From Bradyrhizobium sp. Leo170 (GTDB lineage Bacteria; Pseudomonadota; Alphaproteobacteria; Rhizobiales; Xanthobacteraceae): 64,000 nt of DNA. The translations under genes and the position numbers were made by a program. Where the stretch lies: positions 1 through 64,000 of the forward strand of contig NZ_PSRR01000007.1 of assembly GCF_004296405.1 (NCBI RefSeq), written 5' to 3'. This document shows, one piece after another, positions 18,281 through 25,343 of the stretch. The number at the start of each line of letters is the position of its first letter. Position 1 is the first letter of the stretch. A model generated the notes under the pieces. The model was not told the origin of the DNA. It saw only the letters and a program-made list of their open reading frames with translations, and made no database searches.

Positions 18281-18445
18281 CGAACGCGATCGATCTCGCA
18301 TCGCGTCGCCGACGATCGATGCGGGCGGCGATTTACCGCACGGGAAGCCGGTATTCGGCTCGAGAAGTATTTCAATCCGTCACGCGAGCGTCAGATGCGC
18401 TCCTTAACGCTAGCGCAGCCGACCAAAGCCTGAGGAATAGATTGA

Positions 18446-19597
18446 ATGGCGAAAATTGAGCTTTCCGCTGTCCGCAAATCCTTTGATGGCACGGAGATCC
18501 TGAAGGGCGTCGACCTCAGGATCGAGGATGGCGAGTTCATCTCGCTGGTCGGTCCCTCCGGCTGCGGCAAATCAACGTTGCTGCGCGTGATCGCGGGTCT
18601 TGAGCCGCAGAGCGCCGGCGAAGTCAGGATCGACGGCGTCGCCGCCGACGGCATCAGGCCGAGCGCGCGCAACCTTGCGATGGTGTTTCAGTCCTATGCG
18701 CTGTATCCGCACCTGAGCGCGTTCGACAATATCGCGGTGCCCTTGCGCATGCGGCGCCTCTCGGCGATCGAGCGCCTGCCGCTCGTCGGGGCACTGCTGC
18801 CGAGCCGGCGCCGCAAGGAACGCGGCATCCGCGAGGATGTGGCAGGGGTCGCCGAGCAGCTCGAAATCGCACATTTGCTTGGCCGCAAGCCGGCGCAACT
18901 GTCGGGCGGGCAGCGGCAGCGCATCGCAGTCGGACGCGCCATCGTGCGCCAGCCGGTGGCCTTCCTGTTCGACGAGCCGCTGTCCAATCTCGACGCCAAG
19001 CTGCGCGTGCATATGCGCGCCGAGCTCGCGCAACTGCACCGGCGGCTGAACACCACCTTCGTCTACGTCACCCACGACCAGGCCGAGGCGATGACGATGT
19101 CGAGCCGGATCGCCGTGATGATCGGCGGCGAGCTGGTACAGGTCGGCACGCCCGCCGACATCTACGACAACCCGCGCGACATACGCGTCGCCGAATTCGT
19201 CGGTAGCCCGAAGATCAACATCCTGCCCGGACGGATCCGCGACGACGGCCGCATCGAGGCGCTCGGCTTTGCGCTGCGGTTGACGAGCGCTACCGCGCCT
19301 GGCCCCTGCCGGATCGGCGTGCGTCCGGAGCGGATCGAGCTCGGCAGCGGGCCGTTCTCGGGCCACGTCGTACACGCCGAGAACATGGGCTCGGAAGCGT
19401 TCGTGCATCTCGGCGTCAACGGCAGTGACGCGCGTCTCGTGGCGCGCATCGACGACCCGAGGCGGCTGCCGCCGATCGCAACGCAGGTCTCATTCGGCTT
19501 CGCGACGGACGCGGTGCGCGCCTTCGACCCCGAGGGCAAGCGGATCGAGGTCGAGATCGAGCATGCCGAGCGCGTGCGGGAGCGGGCCATTGTCTGA
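18446..19597 (+). CDS. Ugp/Mal-type ABC importer ATPase
   Basis: A 383-residue ATP-binding subunit of a CUT1-type importer (UgpC/MalK-like). It has Walker A GPSGCGKST (residues 36-44), signature LSGGQRQRIAVGRA, Walker B FLFDEPLSNLD and the switch His in YVTHDQAEA. A C-terminal TOBE/regulatory domain starts near residue 240. The helical subdomain carries an extra basic stretch (LPLVGALLPSRRRKERG) of roughly 12-15 residues compared with typical UgpC. It is the first gene of a six-gene operon and overlaps the next start by 8 bases. A weak hairpin (AGCCG/CGGCT near 18346) lies upstream. Confidence 0.93.
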   Translation: MAKIELSAVRKSFDGTEILKGVDLRIEDGEFISLVGPSGCGKSTLLRVIAGLEPQSAGEVRIDGVAADGIRPSARNLAMVFQSYALYPHLSAFDNIAVPLRMRRLSAIERLPLVGALLPSRRRKERGIREDVAGVAEQLEIAHLLGRKPAQLSGGQRQRIAVGRAIVRQPVAFLFDEPLSNLDAKLRVHMRAELAQLHRRLNTTFVYVTHDQAEAMTMSSRIAVMIGGELVQVGTPADIYDNPRDIRVAEFVGSPKINILPGRIRDDGRIEALGFALRLTSATAPGPCRIGVRPERIELGSGPFSGHVVHAENMGSEAFVHLGVNGSDARLVARIDDPRRLPPIATQVSFGFATDAVRAFDPEGKRIEVEIEHAERVRERAIV

Positions 19598-20531
19598 CGC
19601 CGCAACCATCGACACTGCCGTCGTCGCCACGCCGGCCGCACGCACGCCCCTGCGAAAACGCGATCAGCGGGCGATGACCGCCTATGGCCTGGTCGCGCCG
19701 GCATTCACGCTGATGCTGCTCATGCTGCTCGGCCCGCTCGCGAGTGTGATCGCGCTCTCCTTCACCGACTATCAGCTCGGCGCCCCCGCCTTGTCCTGGA
19801 TCGGCCTTGCCAACTACCAGGAGATGTTCGCCGACAGGGTGTTCTGGATCTCGCTGCGCAACACGCTGACTTATGTGGTGATCGTTGTGCCCGGCGCGGT
19901 GACGCTTGGGCTAGCCATCGCGCTGCTGATCGAAAGCGGCACCAGCCTGCGCGGCCTCTACCGCACCATCTACTTCCTGCCTGTCATGGCAACGCTGATC
20001 GCGATGGCTGTGGTCTGGGAGTTCATGCTGCATCCGCAGTTCGGCCTGGTGAACGGGCTGTTGCGCGGCGCCGGGCTGCCGGCTTTTAGCTGGCTGCAGG
20101 ACCGCAACACCGCGCTCTATGCGCTCTGCGCCATCGGCATCTGGCAGGCGGTCGGCTTCAACATGGTGCTGTTCCTCGCCGGCCTGGTCTCGATCCCGAA
20201 GCAGCTCTATGAGGCCGCCGAGATCGACGGCGCGGCGAGCGCCTGGGCGCGGTTTCGCCTGGTGACCTGGCCGATGCTTGGCCCCGTGACGACCTTCGTC
20301 ATCGTGATCAGCGGCATCCGCTCGTTCCAGGTGTTCGACACCGTGCACATCCTCACCAAGGGCGGGCCGTCGAAATCCTCCGAAGTGCTGATCCACACCA
20401 TGTACACCGAGGGATTCGAGTTCTTCCGCTCAGGCTACGGCGCCGCGCTGACGGTCGTGTTCCTGGTGTTCGTCCTCCTGCTCACTTTGATCAAAGCGAG
20501 GCTCGCCGACCGCGGCGTGCAAACCGCATGA
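19590..20531 (+). CDS. ABC importer permease, MalF/UgpA type
   Basis: A 313-residue inner-membrane permease with six predicted helices. The EAA loop reads YEAAEIDGASAWARF-like (LYEAAEIDGA near residue 205). I chose TTG 19590, preceded by GGGAG, because it gives a short soluble N-terminus and overlaps the ATPase stop, as in other tightly coupled operons. The frame extends to 19425 as a shadow of the ATPase, and ATG 19675 would cut off the N-terminal tail. It pairs with the next permease. Confidence 0.9.
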   Translation: MSDAATIDTAVVATPAARTPLRKRDQRAMTAYGLVAPAFTLMLLMLLGPLASVIALSFTDYQLGAPALSWIGLANYQEMFADRVFWISLRNTLTYVVIVVPGAVTLGLAIALLIESGTSLRGLYRTIYFLPVMATLIAMAVVWEFMLHPQFGLVNGLLRGAGLPAFSWLQDRNTALYALCAIGIWQAVGFNMVLFLAGLVSIPKQLYEAAEIDGAASAWARFRLVTWPMLGPVTTFVIVISGIRSFQVFDTVHILTKGGPSKSSEVLIHTMYTEGFEFFRSGYGAALTVVFLVFVLLLTLIKARLADRGVQTA

Positions 20532-21364
20532 AGAATCTCCGCGCGATTCCGCTCTGGCCTGCCGTCCGCCATTTGCTCCTGATCACGGGCGCGGTGGTGC
20601 TGCTGGCCCCGTTCATCTGGATGGTCTCGACCGCGTCGAAGCCGCCGGAGGAAGTGTTCTCCAGCGAACTGCACCTGATCCCGCATCATTTCGCGCTGTG
20701 GGACAATTTGAAGGTCGCCTTCGCCAAGGCCAATCTCTGGCGCTTCCTGCTCAACGGCGTGATCGTCACCGTCTCGATCTTCGTGCTGCAGGTGCTGATC
20801 GCGCTGCCCGCCGCCTATGCGCTGGCGAAGCTGCGCTTCCTCGGCCGTGACACGCTGTTCGCGCTGGTGCTGTTCGGAATCCTGATTCCGCCACAGGCCA
20901 CCGCGATCCCGGTATTCCTGCTGCTGCACAAGCTCGGCCTGCTCGACAGTTACGCCGCGCTCGTCCTGCCCTTTACGATCTCGGTGTTCGGCATTTTCCT
21001 GATGCGCCAGTTCTTCAAGTCGGTCCCCGACGATCTCGTCGACGCCGCGCGCATGGACGGCATCTCCGAGTTCGGCATCGTCTGGCGGGTGATGCTGCCC
21101 GCCGCCATCCCCGCGGTCACCGCCTTCGGCATCTTCTCCGTGGTCGCGCATTGGAACGACTATTTCTGGCCGCTGATCGTGCTCAACAGCGAGCAGTTGC
21201 GCACGCCGCCGCTGGCAGTGGCGCATTTCCGCAACAACGAGGCCGGCACCAATTACGGCCCGCTGATGGCGGCGGCGATGGTGATCATCGCGCCGCTCCT
21301 GATCGCCTTCCTGCTCGCGCAACGCCGCTTCATCGAAGGCATCACGCTGACCGGAATCAAGTAA
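20528..21364 (+). CDS. ABC importer permease, MalG/UgpE type
   Basis: A 278-residue inner-membrane permease. The first helix is near residues 14-34, further helices follow to the C-terminus, and the EAA loop includes LVDAARMDGISEFGIVWR. The ending GITLTGIK is typical of MalG/UgpE proteins. The ATG overlaps the stop of the partner permease (ATGA), so the two are coupled and should form the heterodimeric channel. Confidence 0.93.
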   Translation: MKNLRAIPLWPAVRHLLLITGAVVLLAPFIWMVSTASKPPEEVFSSELHLIPHHFALWDNLKVAFAKANLWRFLLNGVIVTVSIFVLQVLIALPAAYALAKLRFLGRDTLFALVLFGILIPPQATAIPVFLLLHKLGLLDSYAALVLPFTISVFGIFLMRQFFKSVPDDLVDAARMDGISEFGIVWRVMLPAAIPAVTAFGIFSVVAHWNDYFWPLIVLNSEQLRTPPLAVAHFRNNEAGTNYGPLMAAAMVIIAPLLIAFLLAQRRFIEGITLTGIK

Positions 21365-21393
21365 CGCGTCACCTCAAACAGGGAGCCTGTCCT

Positions 21394-22674
21394 ATGCTGA
21401 AATCGTTAATCGCCGGAGCCGTGCTGTCGCTTGCCGCCAGCGCGTCGCTGGCACAACCGCAGACCGAAATCGTGCTGCAATATCCGTATCCAGAACTGTT
21501 TGCCGAGACTCACAAGCGCATCGCCGAAGAGTTCGCCAAGGAGCGGCCGGACATCAAGATCACGCTGCGCGCGCCTTACGAATCCTACGAGGACGGCACC
21601 CAGAAGGTGCTGCGCGAAGCCGTCACGAACCAGATGCCCGATGTCACCTTCCAGGGCCTGAATCGCATCCGCGTGCTCGTCGACAAGAACATCCCGGCCC
21701 AGCTCGACGATTTCATCGCCGCCGAGAAGGATTTCGACCGCCAGGGCTTCCACCAGGCGATGTTCGACATCGGCACGGCGAGCGGCAAGATCTACGCCCT
21801 GCCCTTCGCGATCTCGCTGCCGATCGTCTATGTCAATCTCGACCTGTTGAAGCAGGCCGGGGGCGATCCGAACAACCTGCCGAAAACCTGGGATGAACTG
21901 ATCGCGCAGGCAAAGAAAATCAAAGCGCTCGGCCCTGATATCAACGGTGTGACCTATGTCTGGGACATCACCGGCAACTGGCTGTGGCAGGCGCCGGTGT
22001 TTGCGCGCGGCGGCACCATGCTAAATGCCGATGAGACGAAAGTGGCCTTCAACGGCCCCGAAGGGCAGTTCGCGATCCGGATGCTCGCCCGCCTCGTCAA
22101 CGAAGGCGGCATGCCGAACCTCGACCAGCCCGCGATGCGCGCGGCCTTTGCCGCCGGCAAGACCGGTTTCCACATCACCTCGACCTCCGATCTGAACAAG
22201 GTCACGCAGATGATCGGCGGCAAGTTCGAATTGAAGACCCACACCTTCCCCGACGTCGTGTCGCCGAACGGCCGCCTGCCGGCTGGCGGCAATGTCGTGA
22301 TGATCCTGTCCAAAGACAAAGCGAAGCGCGACGCCGCCTGGGAAGTGGTGAAGTTCTGGGCCGGACCGAAGGGCGCGGCGATCATGGCCGAGACCACCGG
22401 CTACATGCCGGCCAACAAGGTCGCCAACGAAGTCTACCTGAAGGACTTCTACAGCAAGAACCCGAACAACTACACCGCGGTGAGCCAGATGGCGCTGCTC
22501 ACCAAGTGGTACGCGTTCCCCGGCGACAACGGGTTGAAGATCACCGACGTGATCAAGGACCACATGAACTCGATCATCAGCGGCGCCCGCTCCAAGGAGC
22601 CCGATGCGGTGCTCGCCGAGATGACCGCCGACGTGCAGAAGCTGCTGCCGAAGACCACCGGCGCGACGCGCTAA
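21394..22674 (+). CDS. ABC importer substrate-binding protein, family 1
   Basis: A 426-residue periplasmic solute-binding protein (SBP_bac_1). The signal peptide MLKSLIAGAVLSLAASASLA is cleaved before QPQTEI. The mature protein has the usual two-lobe pattern (TWDELIAQAKKIKALG, WVVKFWAGPKG-like WEVVKFWAGPKGAA and GYMPANKVANEV). GGGAG precedes the ATG at 21394. The cognate ligand is not evident, but the two phosphoesterases downstream point to a phosphodiester or glycerol phosphate rather than a plain sugar. A hairpin between this gene and the next could raise its relative expression. Confidence 0.92.
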   Translation: MLKSLIAGAVLSLAASASLAQPQTEIVLQYPYPELFAETHKRIAEEFAKERPDIKITLRAPYESYEDGTQKVLREAVTNQMPDVTFQGLNRIRVLVDKNIPAQLDDFIAAEKDFDRQGFHQAMFDIGTASGKIYALPFAISLPIVYVNLDLLKQAGGDPNNLPKTWDELIAQAKKIKALGPDINGVTYVWDITGNWLWQAPVFARGGTMLNADETKVAFNGPEGQFAIRMLARLVNEGGMPNLDQPAMRAAFAAGKTGFHITSTSDLNKVTQMIGGKFELKTHTFPDVVSPNGRLPAGGNVVMILSKDKAKRDAAWEVVKFWAGPKGAAIMAETTGYMPANKVANEVYLKDFYSKNPNNYTAVSQMALLTKWYAFPGDNGLKITDVIKDHMNSIISGARSKEPDAVLAEMTADVQKLLPKTTGATR

Positions 22675-22692
22675 AGCCTTTCGAAACCCGCG

Positions 22693-22715
22693 GCGGGGCG
22701 TATCATGCGCCCCGC
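22693..22715 (+). promoter_or_regulatory. Intercistronic hairpin after the binding-protein gene
   Basis: GCGGGGCG-TATCATG-CGCCCCGC is a perfect 8-bp GC stem, 18 bases after the binding-protein stop and 22 before the next ATG. No T tract follows, so it is more likely an mRNA-stabilising or partial-attenuation element than a full terminator. Confidence 0.55.
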
Positions 22716-22737
22716 AGCTCATTTGCGGAGCGCCCCC

Positions 22738-23562
22738 ATGAAACTCATCCACATGAGCGATATCCACCTGACTGCGCCGGGCTCGACCATCGGTGGCCGC
22801 GATCCGCGGAAGAACTTTGAACGCGCGCTGACCCACATCCTCAGGGATCACCATGACGCCGAACTGATGGTGATCACAGGCGACCTCTCGGACTGGGGCG
22901 ACCGCGACGACTATCAGTGGCTGAAGCAACGCCTCGAGCAGTTCCCGATCCCGGTGCGGCTGTGCATCGGCAACCACGACAACCGCGCCAACTTCCTCAG
23001 CGTGTTTCCCGACCTCGCCGCGGAAGGCGGCTTCGTGCAGGGTGTCCATGACTTGCCCGCCGCACGCTGCCTGTTCCTCGACACCGCGCATCCCGGGACA
23101 CACGCCGGCCGCTATTGCGACGAACGGCTCGGCTGGCTTGCGGCGCGGCTCGCCGAGCATGACGGGCCCTTCCTCCTCTTCATGCATCACAACCCGATGC
23201 CGACGCACATTGCGCCGCTCGATCAGATCCGTCTGCTCGACGACGCCGCGTTCCGGAAATTGGTGGCGCGGCACCGCGAGCGGATCCGGCATATCTTCTT
23301 CGGCCATTGCCACCTGCCGCTCGCGGGATCGGTCGCCGGCGTTCCCGTTTCCTCGCTGCGCGGCACCAACCATGCGAGCTATCCGCTATTCGCCGAAACA
23401 GAGGTCCTTTGCGCGTCGGATCTGCCTGAAGCCTATGGCGTTGTGTTCTTGGGCGAGGATTACGTCACCGTACACATGGTGGAATTCGGTTACGACGGTC
23501 CGATCCGCATCGAGGGTTCGCCCGACTACCAGGCCTGGAACCGGGAGACCATGGTCCGGTGA
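22738..23562 (+). CDS. Metallophosphoesterase 1 (CpdA/GpdQ-like)
   Basis: A 274-residue cytosolic calcineurin-like phosphoesterase of the class that includes cAMP phosphodiesterase CpdA and glycerophosphodiesterase GpdQ. All metal-binding motifs are present: D8-x-H10 (SDIHL), GDLSDWGD, GNHDNR, a lone His in FMHHNP and GHCHLP. No signal peptide is seen. The start at 22738 has GCGGAG upstream. It is fifth in the importer operon and its stop overlaps the next start (GTGA). The likely role is hydrolysis of the imported phosphodiester, though cyclic-nucleotide turnover cannot be excluded. Confidence 0.88.
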   Translation: MKLIHMSDIHLTAPGSTIGGRDPRKNFERALTHILRDHHDAELMVITGDLSDWGDRDDYQWLKQRLEQFPIPVRLCIGNHDNRANFLSVFPDLAAEGGFVQGVHDLPAARCLFLDTAHPGTHAGRYCDERLGWLAARLAEHDGPFLLFMHHNPMPTHIAPLDQIRLLDDAAFRKLVARHRERIRHIFFGHCHLPLAGSVAGVPVSSLRGTNHASYPLFAETEVLCASDLPEAYGVVFLGEDYVTVHMVEFGYDGPIRIEGSPDYQAWNRETMVR

Positions 23563-24383
23563 AATTTGTCGTCCTGACCGATACCCATTTCGTCGCCCGC
23601 GGCCGCAGGATCTACGGCCTCGATCCGGCAGATCGGCTCGCTGCCGCGATCGCCCGCATCAACCGCGACCATCCCGACCTCGCCTTTGTCATCGTCACCG
23701 GCGATCTCGCCCATTGGGGCGAGGACGCGGCTTACGAACATCTTGCCGATGCGCTGGCGCGCCTGAACGCGCCGACCATCCTGATGATGGGCAACCACGA
23801 CCGCCGCGATACGTTTGCTCGCTATTTTCCGGGCGCCGCCCGCGATGCAGATGGTTTTGTGCAATCCGTGCAGGTGTTCGACGCCGCGACCATCGTCACC
23901 CTCGACACGCTGAACGAGGCGGCTCCGAACCACGAAGGCCTGCTCTGCGAGCGCCGGCTCGCCTTCCTCGAGCATGCGCTGATGTCGGCGCCGACGAACC
24001 GCCCGCTGCTCTTGTTCCAGCACCACCCGCCGTTCGACACCGGCCTGCGCTACATGGACACCATTCGACTCGCCAATCCGGACGCCGAGTGGGCGGTGAT
24101 CGCGCGCACGCGCCGGCCGGATTATCTGTTCATGGGCCATCTGCACCGGCCGATCGCAGGGCTCTGGAACCGCATCCCCTTCCACATCCAGCGCGCGCTG
24201 GCGCACCAGGTCGCTTTCGACCTTGAGACCGAGGGCCACATTCCCGGCTCGCACGAGGCGCCGGACTATTCGCATGTCACGGTGAGCGGTGGACAGATCG
24301 TGATCCACCAATGCTCGTTCATGTATGCCGGACCGCGCTTCTCGCTGCACGACCAAGCGGCGCTGAACGGCGCGCTGGGGTAG
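23559..24383 (+). CDS. Metallophosphoesterase 2 (GpdQ-like)
   Basis: A second calcineurin-like phosphoesterase, also 274 residues, paralogous to its neighbour. Motifs are D8-x-H10 in TDTHFVARGRRIYGL, GDLAHWGED, GNHDRR, FQHHPP and GHLHRP. The TDTHF..RG..IYG segment resembles the N-terminus of GpdQ glycerophosphodiesterase, which has the same length. The GTG start overlaps the previous stop. Two tandem enzymes of different sequence suggest two linkages or two steps in handling the same imported compound. The gene ends the operon; a palindrome follows. Confidence 0.88.
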   Translation: MKFVVLTDTHFVARGRRIYGLDPADRLAAAIARINRDHPDLAFVIVTGDLAHWGEDAAYEHLADALARLNAPTILMMGNHDRRDTFARYFPGAARDADGFVQSVQVFDAATIVTLDTLNEAAPNHEGLLCERRLAFLEHALMSAPTNRPLLLFQHHPPFDTGLRYMDTIRLANPDAEWAVIARTRRPDYLFMGHLHRPIAGLWNRIPFHIQRALAHQVAFDLETEGHIPGSHEAPDYSHVTVSGGQIVIHQCSFMYAGPRFSLHDQAALNGALG

Positions 24384-24391
24384 CGCTTCGA

Positions 24392-24408
24392 TTCTGATTG
24401 AATCAGAA
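24392..24408. repeat. Short palindrome between convergent genes
   Basis: TTCTGATT-G-AATCAGAA is a perfect 8-bp dyad between the end of the phosphoesterase operon and the end of the GNAT toxin gene. It resembles a short intergenic repeat often seen in Rhizobiales and may help end either transcript. Confidence 0.5.
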
Positions 24409-24461
24409 CGGAAGCTCTTCTTGTTCGAAAATGAATGCCGAGCCGCTCCCGAGAGGATAAC

Positions 24462-24959
24462 TCAGCGAAGCGATGCCGCAATATCGGCGATCGATCTGAA
24501 AAGGATAAGTGGATTGTCCTTTGAGGGAATGAAGCCCCGTCGGTGCCAGAACGATGCAGCCTCGACGTCCACGGCGTTGACGATCAGTGCGCGGCCTCCG
24601 ATCAGGCCGGCGGCCGTGACGCAGCGCTGCAGCGCATGCTTGAGCAGGCCAGTGCCAATTCCCTTGCCAATCCAGTTCTGATCAGTTGCAAGCTGTCCCA
24701 GCAGCAGGCAGGGGACCGGGTCGGGCGGTTGACCCGTTCGGATAGATCGCGGCAGTACTGAAGGCACGATTGCCGTTGGCGCGAGACCATAATAACCGAT
24801 CACACGATTGGCTTCATGGACGACAAGAACAGCCGTAAAGCCTTTCTCCTGGTTGGATAGCGCTCGGGTTTTGAGCCAGCGGTCGAGCGACGGCTTGCCA
24901 CAGGAGAACTCGGCAAGATCGTGGGCTGCCGTCAGTAACTCAGGCTCGGAGACCGCCAA
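24462..24959 (-). CDS. GNAT toxin, TacT-like
   Basis: A 165-residue GNAT-fold acetyltransferase with the features of type II toxins TacT/AtaT, which acetylate aminoacyl-tRNA and block translation. The acetyl-CoA loop is QNWIGKGIGTGLL, and the N-terminal GKPSLDRWLKTRA and FWHRRGFIPS segments are typical of this toxin group. It begins 3 bases after the antitoxin stop. A housekeeping GNAT would not usually pair with a DUF1778 gene, so the toxin call rests on sequence and pairing together. Confidence 0.85.
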   Translation of the reverse strand: MAVSEPELLTAAHDLAEFSCGKPSLDRWLKTRALSNQEKGFTAVLVVHEANRVIGYYGLAPTAIVPSVLPRSIRTGQPPDPVPCLLLGQLATDQNWIGKGIGTGLLKHALQRCVTAAGLIGGRALIVNAVDVEAASFWHRRGFIPSKDNPLILFRSIADIAASLR

Positions 24960-24962
24960 GCC

Positions 24963-25265
24963 TTACTTCCCGGTCTTTGAACCGCTGGTCTCCCACGGGG
25001 CCGCACGCCGGAAGAGCTCAACCATTTCGGGGACCGCGGCAGCAGGCTTGGACAATGCCGCCGTGAAGGCCTTGAAGCCTGCGGCGCTCATCCGAATTGG
25101 CGCCGTTTCCATCAGCACATCTTCGGCCGCTCTTACGGCCGCGTCACGTACGAAATCGGTTCGTGAACGGCCGCGCAGCGCTGCTGCCCGATCGATGATC
25201 GCAATGTCGGCTTCGGGCAGCCGCATCGAAAGCGGGTGCTCCTTGCGCTTAATGGCTCGGGGCAT
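24963..25265 (-). CDS. DUF1778 antitoxin, TacA-like
   Basis: A 100-residue DUF1778 protein: an N-terminal ribbon-helix-helix region (PLSMRLPEADIAIIDRAAAL, RGRSRTDFVRDAAVRAAE) followed by a C-terminal toxin-neutralising tail (MSAAGFKAFTAAL). These antitoxins bind their own promoter as dimers. GGGAG is placed before ATG 25265; the frame is open to 25319 but would translate the promoter. It lies directly upstream of the toxin in one operon. Confidence 0.87.
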   Translation of the reverse strand: MPRAIKRKEHPLSMRLPEADIAIIDRAAALRGRSRTDFVRDAAVRAAEDVLMETAPIRMSAAGFKAFTAALSKPAAAVPEMVELFRRAAPWETSGSKTGK

Positions 25266-25279
25266 GAGTGGTCTCCCTG

Positions 25280-25314
25280 ACAGAATATATAGAATTCTGT
25301 AGCGCGTTTTGCAA
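25280..25314 (-). promoter_or_regulatory. Autoregulated promoter of the TacAT-like operon
   Basis: On the minus strand TTGCAA (25309-25314) and TATATA (25286-25291) are 17 bases apart, a good sigma-70 promoter. An inverted repeat ACAGAAT-N7-ATTCTGT (25280-25300) covers the -10 box, as expected for the operator of a ribbon-helix-helix antitoxin. Confidence 0.7.
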
Positions 25315-25343
25315 TACAAAAGCCAAGGGTAGGCTTCGTGCGT

